Part shown: in pieces, positions 47,801-57,039 of the stretch
Numbering within the stretch: position 1 is the first letter of the stretch
Layout: every line of letters begins with the position of its first letter
NCBI RefSeq assembly: GCF_043641665.1
Contig: NC_092192.1
Span: 2,887,658-2,951,657, forward strand
Reading direction: 5' to 3'
Origin: Enoplosus armatus
Lineage: Eukaryota > Chordata > Actinopteri > Centrarchiformes > Enoplosidae
DNA length: 64,000 bases
The notes under the pieces: model-generated
What the model was told of the DNA's origin: nothing
Seen by the model: the letters and a program-made list of their open reading frames with translations, nothing else
Database searches by the model: none
Program-made: the position numbers and the translations under genes

Positions 47801-49217
47801 ACTTGGGCTTTAATGGAGATATAATTAGTACCAAATTACATCATTCTTTGCAGGAAATTACGAGCCTGTAAAATCAAACATTACCGTAATTTCTTTAAAC
47901 TCACTTACATTAAAAAAATGGGTGTCACAAACCTTCTATTAGTTGAATATTTATAAATCTGAGGTCATTATTAACAGTCATGATGGATTTCTGTCCTTCA
48001 AGTCTTCATAAGCAGGTAAACATTTTCTTTTAAATCTGTGTTAATGGAGTTTTTATTTCAAGGTGTGAGGCTGTGGCCCCCCTCAGGCAAAATGGAGACC
48101 ATCAACATCTTGTAACTCCAATTATTATTCTTTGTCTTGCTTCTGTTTGTGGTATAATCATGCTGTAAGTTTTGGAACTACAGTTCCCATAAAGCTTGGG
48201 ATGTAAACAGGAAGTATAATGTTGCCATGGATTCAGAGCGATTATACTCCACAACACTTTGGAGGTGAATATCAGTTAGTAATTGACGGGATAAATACTT
48301 TTGTATTGTGTAAAAGCACATTGATGATTTAGACATTTTAATCTTTTTAAATATGAATCTTTGTCCTAAAGTGTCACGACACTTTATATCACACAGGAAT
48401 GGATTCGCAATCTTTTATTTATCTCAAATGCACTTTTCAGTGACGGAAAAAGTAAAAGTATTAGAGCTAATAGTCGATTAGTCGATAAACAAAAAATGTA
48501 TTGGCAACCATTTTGATAATTGATTAATCATTTAAATCATTTATAAGAATGAATTCAGAATGATTTCTTAGTCTTCTATGATACGAAAGCACATTTACAT
48601 CTTTGGGTTTTGGACAAAACAAGACATCTGAATGTTTTAACCTGGACTTCGTGGGCATTTGAAAAAAATAATCTGATATTTTATGGACCAAACAATTAGC
48701 AATTTAATAAAATTGTCAAATTAGGTGAAAATAATTGTTAGTTGCACACCTTAAAAGTAATACTAGCACAATGTAAACACATTCAAAACTTTACATGAGT
48801 AAAAGTATTCAAACGTATTCATCATGCAGAAGATGACACAATTGATCAAATACATTAGTGGTGTAAAAAGAATAAGAATCCCCTCTGAAATATAGCTGAG
48901 TAACATAAAATGAAAATACTCAAGTAAAGTATCTCAAAACTGTACTTAACTTGTAGTTTACAGGCTACTTACTTCAGATAAATGCAGTGACGTTAAACTA
49001 CTCAAGTAAGTTAGTGTACAAGTACCCAAACATTGTACTAAGCACAGTATTTAACGTACTGTAAAGCTCCTTGACAAGGAAACACATCAGAGTCAAAAAC
49101 ATCGATCAGATCGATCAGATCGATAAAGAGATAAAAGCCTGTAAAACTCTTCACATGATCAGAAGGAAACGTCCTACCGTTCCTGCACGTCTCGTTGTTC
49201 AGGTGAACATCTCGCAT
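38653..49217 (-). CDS. nipal4: NIPA-like protein 4 (ichthyin), predicted magnesium transporter, complete
   Basis: Multi-span membrane protein of the NIPA family; in human, NIPAL4 loss causes congenital ichthyosis. Coding exons from 5' to 3' on the minus strand: 49217-49178, 46558-46454, 44989-44852, 43947-43891, 42699-42609, 42374-42214, 41242-41075, 39876-39797, 39511-39299, 38871-38653. They total 1272 nt, 423 aa plus stop, and all phases agree. The N-terminus [14 protein letters not shown] followed by WCGSQSAVC aligns with human NIPAL4 (N-glycosylated, paired cysteines). Core motifs are [81 protein letters not shown] and PIYYVLFTT. The tail ends RVFIIS, near human KVFIIHS, which favours NIPAL4 over NIPAL1, NIPA1 and NIPA2. 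It converges with gria1 across 16 kb. Confidence 0.92.
39299..39511 (-). CDS. nipal4: nipal4 exon 9
   Basis: 71 codons: [40 protein letters not shown], then [20 protein letters not shown] and [11 protein letters not shown]. This is the most conserved part of the family. Acceptor gcctgcag, donor GTCGGT (weaker than consensus). Confidence 0.92.
39797..39876 (-). CDS. nipal4: nipal4 exon 8
   Basis: 80 nt: [19 protein letters not shown] then IVSIITQ, one helix. The valine codon at the junction is split (G|TG). Acceptor ctgtccag, donor GTGAGC. Confidence 0.88.
40535..40815 (-). repeat. TCGATTAATC-type repeat copy in nipal4 intron
   Basis: GATTAGTCGATTATTTGACT at one end and ACCATTAGTTGCAGTTATAG at the other. 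Confidence 0.6.
41075..41242 (-). CDS. nipal4: nipal4 exon 7
   Basis: 168 nt: [55 protein letters not shown]. Two hydrophobic helices around the conserved [16 protein letters not shown] segment. Confidence 0.92.
41500..41630 (-). repeat. TATGCTAAGCTAA-type repeat copy, reverse
   Basis: GCTGCAGCCAGCAGACAG, TTAGCTTAGCTTAGCC, GAAACAGCTAGCCTGGCTCT and CAGGGAGTTACTGAG. In a nipal4 intron. Confidence 0.6.
41840..42105 (+). repeat. GGCGCTAGA-type repeat copy with CATGCTAACATGCTAA leader
   Basis: GAGCTACATGCTAATG and GACATGCTAACATGCTCAAA lead into GACCTGATGGTGGCGCTAGA TGAAAAGTC. A similar leader (CATGCTAACATAACAC) is at 35170. In a nipal4 intron. Confidence 0.6.
42214..42374 (-). CDS. nipal4: nipal4 exon 6
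   Basis: 161 nt: [40 protein letters not shown], then [13 protein letters not shown]. The VIHAPEE-type motif closes the fourth hydrophobic segment in NIPA proteins. Confidence 0.9.
42609..42699 (-). CDS. nipal4: nipal4 exon 5
   Basis: 91 nt: [20 protein letters not shown] then [10 protein letters not shown]. Corresponds to human [30 protein letters not shown], a strongly conserved transporter core. Acceptor tctctgcag, donor GTAGCC. Confidence 0.9.
42910..43755. repeat. inverted pair of TATGCTAAGCTAA-type arms about 730 nt apart
   Basis: Arm 1 (about 42910-42975, reverse) reads TTTAGCCTAGCTTAGCACAA ... CTAGCTCCATCAAAAG. Arm 2 (about 43700-43755, forward) reads CTTTTGATGGAGCTAGGCTA ... TGTGCTAAGCTAGGCTAAA. 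The arms are close to perfect complements over roughly 55-60 nt. In the nipal4 intron between exons 4 and 5. Confidence 0.65.
43891..43947 (-). CDS. nipal4: nipal4 exon 4
   Basis: 57 nt mini-exon: [18 protein letters not shown], aligning with human DGGFGYLKDAMWWAGFLT. Acceptor ttttttag, donor GTAAGA. Too short to appear as an open reading frame but fixed by phase and alignment. Confidence 0.85.
44852..44989 (-). CDS. nipal4: nipal4 exon 3, first transmembrane helix
   Basis: 138 nt coding [46 protein letters not shown]. The LIGxSVILKKKxLLRL block is a NIPA-family hallmark. Starts and ends in phase 1 at consensus sites. Confidence 0.88.
46454..46558 (-). CDS. nipal4: nipal4 exon 2, extracellular N-terminal segment
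   Basis: 105 nt between a tctctgcag acceptor and a GTACAC donor that runs straight into a CA/TG microsatellite. Encodes [20 protein letters not shown] and [10 protein letters not shown]. The C-x5-C spacing matches the human YCSSQEVLC. Sequon NST here and NRT in the next exon suggest glycosylation. Confidence 0.8.
48465..48755 (-). repeat. TCGATTAATC-type repeat copy in nipal4 first intron
   Basis: GAGCTAATAGTCGATTAGTC at the start, GGGTTTTGGACAAAACAAGA in the middle, AATAATTGTTAGTTGCACAC at the end. It directly abuts the AAGTACT-type copy. Confidence 0.6.
48765..49035 (-). repeat. AAGTACT-type repeat copy upstream of nipal4 exon region
   Basis: Antisense-type order: AGTAAAAGTATTCAAACG, CATCATGCAGAAGATGAC, GAAAATACTCAAGTAAAGTA, and so on. 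It lies inside the long first coding intron of nipal4, about 140 nt downstream of the exon 1 donor. Confidence 0.55.
49178..49217 (-). CDS. nipal4: nipal4 first coding exon
   Basis: 40 nt coding [13 protein letters not shown] plus one base, then a GTAGGA donor. The start was chosen because the peptide aligns residue for residue with the human NIPAL4 N-terminus (short, with an NxT/S glycosylation site and a cysteine) and joins in phase to the next exon. The longer open frame extending upstream to about 49550 on this strand is most likely 5'UTR or promoter read-through. Confidence 0.8.
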
Positions 49218-49689
49218 CGTGTTGCTTCGTTGAGAAAACAAACCACAGAAACACAGAACCGACCAGAGTTCAGTGAACAGATTCAATAAAACGTCTCGAA
49301 ACCGAACGACGCTTTCTGCCGGTACATCGGGCCGGTTGAGACCACAAGCAGCGACTTCGGGAACAGTAGCTCGACTCGGAACCTTGAAATGATGCCGTCC
49401 TCTCTCAGATCCGACAGGTACTTCACGGACACCTGAACACCCAGCAGAGAGGTGGAGGAGGTAAACAAAGCGACACCTGACCCCGCCCCGCCCCGCCGGG
49501 CCGAGCCGGTGCCACTCAGCAGGTGTATCATCTTTCCTGCCCTGCTGCACAGCAAAGGAACTACAAGTGAAACTCTGTTAGACTGAAGATTTACTGACTC
49601 CAAGAGACTGTCTGCGTGAAGTAAAGCTGCATAATCAAAGTTTAAACCCATAAAAGGACCAATCCTATTGGAAACTAACTGTACTGTAT

Positions 49690-49860
49690 ATTAGTACACA
49701 TTTGAGGTACTTAGGCCTACTTTACTTGAGTATTTCCATCTCACCTTAAACTTCTCAGTGGTGGCAGAAGTACTCATACAGTAAAGTAAAAGTAGCAGTA
49801 CTGCTCTGTAAAGTCCTTCAAGGTTTAACTTAACAAAAGTACTAACAGCTGAATGTGCTG
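49690..49860. repeat. AAGTACT-type repeat, two short pieces
   Basis: GAGGTACTTAGGCCTACTTT ACTTGAG and then CAGTGGTGGCAGAAGTACTC with AGTAAAGTAAAAGTAGCAGT. Opposite orientations face each other. Confidence 0.55.
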
Positions 49861-49909
49861 GTGCTCTGATTCAGAATGGGATTGCTGCCCCCTCGTGGCT
49901 GATGCGTTT

Positions 49910-49944
49910 AATCATCATCATCATCATCATCATCATCAGATGAT
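49910..49944. repeat. (ATC)n microsatellite
   Basis: About ten ATC/TCA units followed by GATGATGAGG, upstream of nipal4. Confidence 0.9.
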
Positions 49945-50642
49945 GAGGAGATAAGTAAGAATAAATTAGAAGGAAAAATGTCTAAATGTAAAATAAATGG
50001 ATATGGATGAATAGCCAGAGGTGCTTCTAATACAGTTAAAATGAGGATTATAATTAAAATACCACATTTAGATGAGCGTCTCAATCATTTTAAAGCTCTT
50101 TGATTTTCAGACTTTTTTTATATCTGTGAGAGAAAAAAAACCCCACTATAACTTAAAGATTTAGAATCAATTAAAGTTTGGAGTTATTCACGGAGCAGTA
50201 GCTTAACAAACTCTAGTTTCCAATCAGGGATTTGAGAAGGAGCTGAAGTAGAGGTTAGATATAGAAAAGAAAGATATAGATAGAAGGAGTAGATACAGGG
50301 GGAAGAGTAGAATAACTCACCTGTAAAGCCAGAGGAGGATGAGGAGGAAGTGGAGGAGTAGATATAGGAGGAAGAGTAAAGTAAAGGGCATGCTTTTATG
50401 TTAGTGTCTATCTAAAACTACTGTTTCCATATTCTTCTTTATTAAAGTTTGTTTGGCTGCACTGTAAACAAAGACAAAGTAGCTGCTCAACCACTGTTTA
50501 TTTATTTACCATGGTAACCACAAACAACGTAACATGCTCTCATTTTGACTTTAGTTAACTAACTGAACTCGTGACAATAAAGAAAGTAATTTAAAAAAAT
50601 CAATGAACACACGTGTCTTGATATTCTCTCAATTCACAAAAC

Positions 50643-50648
50643 TTTATT
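50643..50648 (-). terminator. insulin polyadenylation signal
   Basis: AATAAA on the minus strand about 200 nt downstream of the insulin stop, the usual distance for an insulin mRNA. The 3'UTR between holds a CTAAGCTAAGC-type short repeat (50776-50845). Confidence 0.65.
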
Positions 50649-50849
50649 TTCTAGGAAAAATAATTTCATCCATTTCTCTGCACTTCATTTGACAGCAGTT
50701 GGTTTTTCAGAGAGAGGACAGCACTGCTGATGCAAGGGGTTGGGTGGAGGGGTGAGGGGTGGGAGGGGGGTTCAGGCTAAGTTAGCCAAGAAGCTAAGCT
50801 AAGCTATGCTCAGCAAGGCTAGGCTAAACAAAGCCAGGCTAAGCGCTGT

Positions 50850-51349
50850 TCAGTTGCAGTAGTTCTGCAGGTCGAAGATGTTGCAGGGCTTGTGGCAGCA
50901 CTGCTCCACGATGCCTCGCTTCACCATCATCTCCATCTGGTCCTTGAAGGCGAACTCGGCCACCTCGTTCTCGCCGCCCGCCGCCGCAGCTCCGCCCGCC
51001 TTCGGAGGGAGGAAACCTGACGGGACAAACAAAGGGGGAATTAACACTGGTGTATCTTTACGATTCATGCTGAGTTCAGAGAGTTTAAGATCTTTGCATC
51101 ATTCAAAGGAAGACCGATCTGTCCGGTTCAGTGATGCCGTGCAGGTTCACAGTTGGTGGTCTCACCCAGCAGAGGGTCGACGTCTCTCTTGGGGTTATAG
51201 AAGAAGCCTCTTTCACCACAGACCAGGTAGAGGGCGTCGACCAGGTGAGAGCCGCACAGGTGCTGTGGGGGCGCGACGGCCTGGGAGCCCGGCCACGATA
51301 TGATCAGTAAGACCAGCAGAGACACAGACTGGAGCCACAGAGCCGCCAT
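50850..51349 (-). CDS. ins: preproinsulin, complete
   Basis: Two coding exons, 51349-51166 and 51016-50850, joined in phase 1 to give 116 aa. The signal peptide is [20 protein letters not shown] followed by GSQA. The B chain is [20 protein letters not shown] then [10 protein letters not shown]. Dibasic KR separates it from the C-peptide ([20 protein letters not shown] then [18 protein letters not shown]), and a second KR precedes the A chain [20 protein letters not shown] with a final N. All six cysteines are present. The C-peptide is split by an intron at PLL|G, the classic second-intron position. Sequence and length match the main pancreatic insulin of percomorph fish; a second insulin paralogue occurs in some teleosts but is usually more divergent. 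Confidence 0.97.
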
Positions 51350-51539
51350 GCTGGAGGAGATCTGAACACACACACGTTTCTTATCTTTAGATACTCAAAA
51401 CTATAACAGCTAATATCGGCCAGCATGACGACCTGGCCGATTTATCAACCAGCCCCTAATAAAAACTGATCAAGAGGTGGTTCATCTTATTAATGAGAAC
51501 TACTAAAAATAGTGTATCTATACTACCATTTGTAAAACG

Positions 51540-51843
51540 GCTGCTCACCTCTAGACTTGGAGGAGGAGATGAAGGAGTAGATAGAGGAGGAAGAGTAATG
51601 GAGGAAGAGGAGAATAACTCTCCTGTAGAGTCAAAAGAGGAGGAGATGGAGGTGTAAATAGGTGAGATGTGGAGGAAGAAGAGGAAGAGGAGGGGGGCAG
51701 CTCACCTGTGGAGTTGAAGGAGGGGGAGACAGATGGAGGAAGAGGAGGTGATGGAGGAGGAGGAGGAGAGGAGAAAGAAAGCTCACCTCTAGATTTGGAG
51801 GAAGAAGTGGAGGTGTAGTGGAGGAAAAGGAGTAGTAGCTCAC
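51540..51843 (-). repeat. purine-rich tandem repeat with splice-donor-like units in insulin intron 1
   Basis: On the plus strand, GGAGGA-rich units of variable length begin with GCTCACCT. GCTCAC is the complement of a GTGAGC donor. Copies start near 51543, 51700, 51781 and 51838 (the last being the real exon 1 donor), with a degraded one near 51616. A related unit (AACTCACCTGTAAAG plus GGA-rich tail) lies beyond the 3' end of the gene at 50314-50390. Confidence 0.65.
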
Positions 51844-51930
51844 CTGTAGTCGGAGGAGGAGGAGGATGAGGAGATGGACGACGTGACTCTGTGATGAAGA
51901 GGAGGAGCAGTAGCAGGGCAGCTGGTCGGT
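51844..51930 (-). other. ins: insulin 5'UTR exon 1 (start approximate)
   Basis: Non-coding first exon inferred from a TATA box at 51960-51965, a start site expected about 30 nt downstream, and a CTACAG|GTGAGC donor whose last exon base is 51844. Exon 2 begins after a gtgtgttcag acceptor 13 nt upstream of the ATG. An intron in the 5'UTR is the normal vertebrate insulin structure. Confidence 0.65.
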
Positions 51931-51959
51931 ATGAGGCAGAACAGAAGGATTCCTCTTCA

Positions 51960-51996
51960 TTTATACTCCATCACCAACACCTGGACACGCCCACTG

Positions 51997-52038
<42 letters not shown>

Positions 52039-52125
52039 ACAAACAGGTGAGCTGCCACATTAGTTTACTTCTGATTGACTTGTTACAGCTCTTAGTAAAA
52101 CAAACAGAGCTAATGAGCCGTCATG
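51960..52125 (-). promoter_or_regulatory. insulin promoter region
   Basis: TATAAA at 51960-51965. Upstream on the minus strand are E-box-like CACCTG/CAGGTG at 51978-51983 and 52044-52049, a TG/CA repeat (52000-52037), and an ATTAG core at 52058-52063. There is also a forkhead-like TGTTTGTTTTAC at 52095-52106, a TAATGAG element at 52110-52117 and a TGACG half-site at 52119-52123. E-boxes, TAAT A-boxes and cAMP-type sites are the usual insulin control elements (NeuroD, PDX1, CREB). Assignments are by motif only. Confidence 0.5.
52000..52037. repeat. (TG)n microsatellite in insulin promoter
   Basis: About 19 TG units lying 35-75 nt upstream of the insulin TATA box. Confidence 0.9.
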
Positions 52126-53126
52126 ATCTGATCACCTCGTACTGACAAATACTGATCCCCAATCAGCCTCCTGCTGCTTCTGCTGAGCTCAGCAGCCCGA
52201 CGTGTACTCAACGGAAACATTCACGTTTCTCTGCTCAAGACGTTAAGTATCGTTAACGTCATGTTTTTTTGTCAGGTAAAAAACAAGCTAAATATTCTTC
52301 CTTGTAGCGTGTTAGCTGTGAAAGAACTATTGATAATGACGTTAGCCGCTTCGAGAGGCCCTTTAAAACCATAGTGAGTTATGTGTGCCGAAACTCACAC
52401 CGTCTTCTAAATGTAGACATGAAATATAGACATTAAAAAACATCTTTTCCAGTGTGTTTAATTCCTTCCTGCTCAGGATAAAAAGGTACTTGATTAACAA
52501 ACACAGCATTACCAAATACAACAAGCTAATCTTTAACAGCACATTAGCTGTTTAATCTTCAAGCATCAAGTAGGCTCCTACTCTACTTTTAAACACCTTG
52601 TTAATGTTAAAATGCTAATGCTACTTACAGACGTCCGAAGATGAAGTTATATCTGTCGAGTTATACCGGAACATTTCACTCTTTCTTAGAGTTTGTCTTG
52701 GATTATGGATGGGGACTCGACTCTCTTCCCGTTGGCTCACAGGTCTGAAGTTGGACCTTCTTAAAGAATTATTATTATTATTATGTTATTGCAGGTTTTA
52801 AAGATTTACGTCTGAGGAACTATTGTGGGGTTGAAGCTGAGAGCCACAGAGAGGGCAGTGAAGTGAAGAAAGTGTTTCATGAGATCTGTTGACAAACATT
52901 ATAAAATAAAACCAGACTTACTCTTTAATTTACATGGATCTGTGAGCATGTTAACATGCTAACGTCACGGCCTTTCCTCTGGCGACACCCTCAGGACAAA
53001 CTTTAGGATCTAAGAACAGTAAAGCCGTCTTCATTCACTACGTAGAAACCCTTAACTAACTACTCGGACACATACAGAGAGTGCCTAATGGCTGTCACAT
53101 GTTTGCTGACACAGCTCTTGTTGCAG

Positions 53127-53278
53127 CCTGTTTGTCCCTTAAGAGGGAAAACTCAACTAACCGTGGCGAGCGTCACCATGACAGACTGTTGATGACGGAG
53201 GAGGACGCTAATTCAGAAGTGTCTCCGAGAACTTCTTCGAATCAGAGTGAGGACGTCTCCACTCCAAAGATCTCTTAG
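53127..53278 (+). CDS. possible coding exon, unrecognised
   Basis: Following a cttgttgcag acceptor the frame reads CLSLKRENSTNRGERHHDRL, LMTEEDANSEVSPRTSSNQS, EDVSTPKIS and TAG. The hydrophilic, acidic, serine-rich composition resembles a cytoplasmic tail. No linked upstream exon was identified, so this may be chance or a relic. Confidence 0.2.
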
Positions 53279-54358
53279 AAACCAGGTCTGCTGCCTCTAT
53301 GCCACCTGCATGGTAAAGTGTTGTGACCGGCACATTAAACCTCTCGTGTACCTTTAATGCATTTCATACGCAGCACTTTGATTTTCTCGTATATATGGGG
53401 TCACTTACCTCAGTGCAACTTAATTCTAATTCTTTGTCTTTTATTCTTTTGTCAATTTTCTTTCTTTGAATTTGATTCATTTGAATTGATTTTTACTTTT
53501 CTCTCCTTTGTACATGTTGTTTTAATTTATACGTTGCATTGTTATGGTAGCAGCTAACTTACCTGAGCCTTGTGCTGACAAACAACAAAGTCTGTTGAAA
53601 CCAAAACTGTCACACAAAAAGACGATGGAAACCAAAACAGGAAGAAAATGGGATGTAATCAGTAAATTTAACGTAAATGTAAATTTGCTGATACCACACT
53701 GTGCATTATTTAAAAAAAATAGATGAAATAAAAACAAATGAAAGTACATGTGGATAACGCAAGAACACAGTCACATGTATTTAAACCATTCATTTCTTTA
53801 TTCAGCACTGCTTAAAGTTTTCCTCAGCCAACACTGAAGTGGTAACGCTTCACTTTATCAAAACCAGAAGGGGATTTAATGAAATGGCGATAAAGCATAG
53901 TTATTACACCAAATAAGGTCATATGTCACATTTTATGTTATATTGGCATGAACAAATATATTAATTTTGTTTGCCCAAAAGTAATTTACAGACAATGAAA
54001 TGTACAGTATGTTGTCCTACAGATAAGATGGTCAGCGATTTTAATCCAGTCCAGAGTGCGTATGTGGGCAGTTTTTCACCCCCACAATAGTAATAATAAT
54101 TACAGCCGCAATTATCTCCTGTTTTTCTGTGAACTGGCTGTTTCTCCTCTTATTTAAATCCTGTCTGCAGCGACATTCTTGTATTTTGGTTTTAAAGTTT
54201 GTTTCTGTGGGAAAAGCAGCTCGATGTGAAATTTGAATAGCCATGGTTATACAGACAGCTATCACTGGGTTACTTTGATACTAACGACAACTTAAAAATG
54301 TGATAATTCTCAGGCAAGTTCTGAAGCGTCTTATTTTTTTAATGATTTCCAAGCCGAT

Positions 54359-54710
54359 TTATGGAGGTTTCTTCACGATTATCAGAGATAATGATGTCTT
54401 TGGGAGGTGTAGGTCACACTGAATTATAGCAATATGTGTTTCACGTCTCTGGGAAGGCTTTTGTCTTTCTCTTTTAGCTTCGTCCCTCTGAAGGTCCATG
54501 TCTTGTAATTTCCTGATGGTTAAAATACCGTCTGGAATAATGAGTGAAATTACAGAGCAGCAGAGTGAATATTTCATTCCCCACCTCCCCCTGTAATGTA
54601 AATCCAGTCTGAATGGGGCTTTATTTGGGATTTGGGAGGGATGGCGCCTCATTAAAAGTACCATCAACATCAATCACAGTTATAAAGCAAATGAAAATCC
54701 ATTTTATTAG
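54359..54710. promoter_or_regulatory. candidate conserved non-coding element
   Basis: Non-repetitive stretch including GGGGCTTTATTTGGGATTTG GGAGGG and CCACCTCCCCCTGTAATG. It reads like an enhancer-type element rather than repeat or exon. Low certainty. Confidence 0.2.
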
Positions 54711-55119
54711 AATTTGTTTTACAGCTGGGGTCTTTGAGAGCCCAAACAGAGGTATAAAAATAGGAAAAGTTATGAAGTATCAAAGAGATAAAACAACGTT
54801 AAGTATGTTTTCTGAGCTGTCAAAGATGGCTTGGGGTCTACCAGTACATTTTTCATTGTATTATTTTTTCTAACTGTCTGTGCAGTCTATTCATTTGGCC
54901 GATGATGAACTCCACTGTTTCTGAGTGTTTAGTTTCCTGCTTCTTCTTCTTCTAACAGTTTATTTGTGGGTGAATCATGATTGTCTCACGTGAAATGAAC
55001 TTTTGTTGAACAGAAACATTAACGCTGCAGTAAATCTCATCTTGATGTCAGAGAAAGATCCCTTCTTTGTTTGATTAAAGGATTATTAGAGTGACATCGG
55101 TTTTGTTAGTTTGTCTTAC

Positions 55120-55218
55120 CACCATTCACATCCTGAGAGGCAGGTTTCTTGAACAAAAGGATGAAGAAAACCAACATGACGAAGAGGAAGAGGAGCGAAG
55201 ACACAGCAATAATCACAG
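55120..55218 (-). pseudogene. relic of a transmembrane exon, probably partner of the Ig fragment
   Basis: Reads AVIIAVSSLLFLFVMLVFFI then LLFKKPASQDVNG: one helix with a basic stop-transfer sequence (FKK). Acceptor cctgtttgcag, donor GTAAGA. It lies about 220 nt downstream of the Ig fragment on the same strand. No cytoplasmic exon was recognised further on. Confidence 0.45.
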
Positions 55219-55439
55219 CTGCAAACAGGAACTGGAACACCTTGGTTAAAATTCGCTCTATATGTGGATGGAAATCATGAGGTCATGATTTATGTAAAAG
55301 TGACCAGGGAGCTTTTTCAGACACCGACATGTTAACTAGCACCTACTGTCACCACTAGTTGGCCCTGTGGAAGGGAGTCAACAACATCGAGATCTGGAAA
55401 TCCAAATCTTAGGTTTAACTTGAGAGTTCACAATCTCAC

Positions 55440-55564
55440 CTGGACGACGACGTCTCGCTGCTGCTGACCTCATTTTTAACTTCACAAGTCAGATTTCCAG
55501 ACTGATCTGCCTCCACAGTGATGGTGGTTAGACTGGTAAACTGCTTGTTTGCAGTGTCAGCAGG
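55440..55564 (-). pseudogene. relic of an immunoglobulin-like domain exon
   Basis: Reads PADTANKQFTSLTTITVEAD then QSGNLTCEVKNEVSSSETSS and a GTGAGA donor. This is the C-terminal half of an Ig domain: the D-x-G-x-L-x-C motif with its cysteine and the following strand. Nothing upstream supplies the first half; in-frame sequence meets a stop soon after the apparent 5' end. Family not determined (SLAM/CEACAM-like immune receptors have similar segments). The phase at its donor does not match the adjacent transmembrane exon, so I read it as decayed rather than functional. Confidence 0.45.
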
Positions 55565-55569
55565 CTGTG

Positions 55570-57035
55570 ATTCATAATTCTGTTTTTACTTAAGTAAAAC
55601 GTGATAAATTTAGTTTTAGAGTCTAAAGCTGTACTGACATGTTTCCTCGGTCGACCGGCTGCTGCACCGACTTGATCAAGTCCTCCAGAAAAGAGCAGTG
55701 GTGGAAAGTAACTAAGCGGCTGCTATCTTTCTATCTTAATGGCAACATTTACATGAAAATAAGACCTTTAGTCTGACGTGTGTCTGGAGAGGATCAAATA
55801 GTATAAACATTTTGCTAAATAAACCGAGCAAAAAATACAACTCTTATATTCATGCAGGACTCATGTACCTCAGTATCTAAAATTCTTGCTACAACCCTGC
55901 TTCATGCTGATATTTGTGTTTCATACCACTAACCACAGGCTGAGGAAGAAATATCTCAGTTTGACACGAAGAGTATTCAAAGCATGGCAGCATGTTTATT
56001 GAAAATGACTGAATAAATACTAAGACACAATTTCCAGTAACAGAACTTGAGTAAATTATAAAAATGTTCACATTCATCACGACAAATTATATGGCAGTCT
56101 TACTTGTAGGACTGGACCAATGTTTTATATTATAATTTATCGCCTCTATATGAGATCAAATTGTGACACAGTGTTGGAGATCAAAGTTTTAACACTCACC
56201 TGCAGGACATTTGTGGATTAGTAAGAATGAGAACAAAATCAAGAAATACAGCTTTAAACTAAAGCTTTTATACTGTTTTTTCAATAAGAACTAAGAGAAA
56301 CAAATGAAGCCCGAATTTGAAAACTTAACTATTATAATTATAAATGTGCAGCAGTGTGTTAGCATCTGGTAGCATCTGCTAATTAAGGGATATCTTAGGA
56401 ATTAAATAGTTTAAAATTATAAAATTAACTCAAATTAAACATCCAGAGCAGATATTCAGTCCTCAACATATTTGACAACTTTAATGTTTTTTTTAAATAA
56501 ATGTTCAAAATATAAATAAAAAAAAGCACATATATCTTAACACAAGCACAGCCTTTGGCCCAAATCTTTAACTGTATTAATCCAGTGTTAATAATCAGCA
56601 GCCACAGAGTTCAGTTGTTATGAAATGAACGCCCACACTTCTCACATATCAAGAGATTTAGGAGCTTCTCTTATTGTTTTGGCATTACAGCGTTGATGGC
56701 AAACTTACATTAAGATAAATATATATAGATATATATTTTCAAGTTTTAAGATATAACACCAAGGTGCAGAATAATTGATCAATAAAGTTAGAAAAGTTTC
56801 CTGGCTTAGATTAGAAAATAGAGGAACAAAGTAAACATATGATCTGACCAATAGTTGGCACTTTTTGAGACTCAGTTCAGTTCAGCTCAAACAGTATTAA
56901 GTTCGATACTCAGACCTACTTGTAAATAAAATTGTTAGAATACAGAAAAAGCAACTACAGCGCCACCAGGCCTTTTCGGTTGTGCAATTTGTAGTTTTGG
57001 CCTTTCGTTCATGTCACCACCACTCGGGTCCATCA
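55570..57035. other. intergenic region downstream of rnf26
   Basis: AT-rich. Contains a short AAGTACT-type piece at 55697 and presumably the rnf26 3'UTR at its upper end. No further Ig exons were recognised. Confidence 0.5.
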
Positions 57036-57039
57036 CCCG

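Larger units (their letters stand above)
52150..55110. other. intergenic region upstream of insulin
   Basis: 3 kb. Holds one exon-like stretch (53127-53278) and a candidate conserved element (54359-54710); otherwise AT-rich sequence with nothing recognised. Confidence 0.5.

Noticed and set aside
49218..49550. Upstream in-frame extension of nipal4 exon 1 to an ATG at 49550
   Set aside because: The ATG at 49217 gives an N-terminus that aligns with human NIPAL4; the upstream sequence shows no similarity and is probably 5'UTR or promoter.
53522..53749. Hydrophobic minus-strand ORF rich in Phe/Leu
   Set aside because: AT-rich composition effect; no splice or start context.
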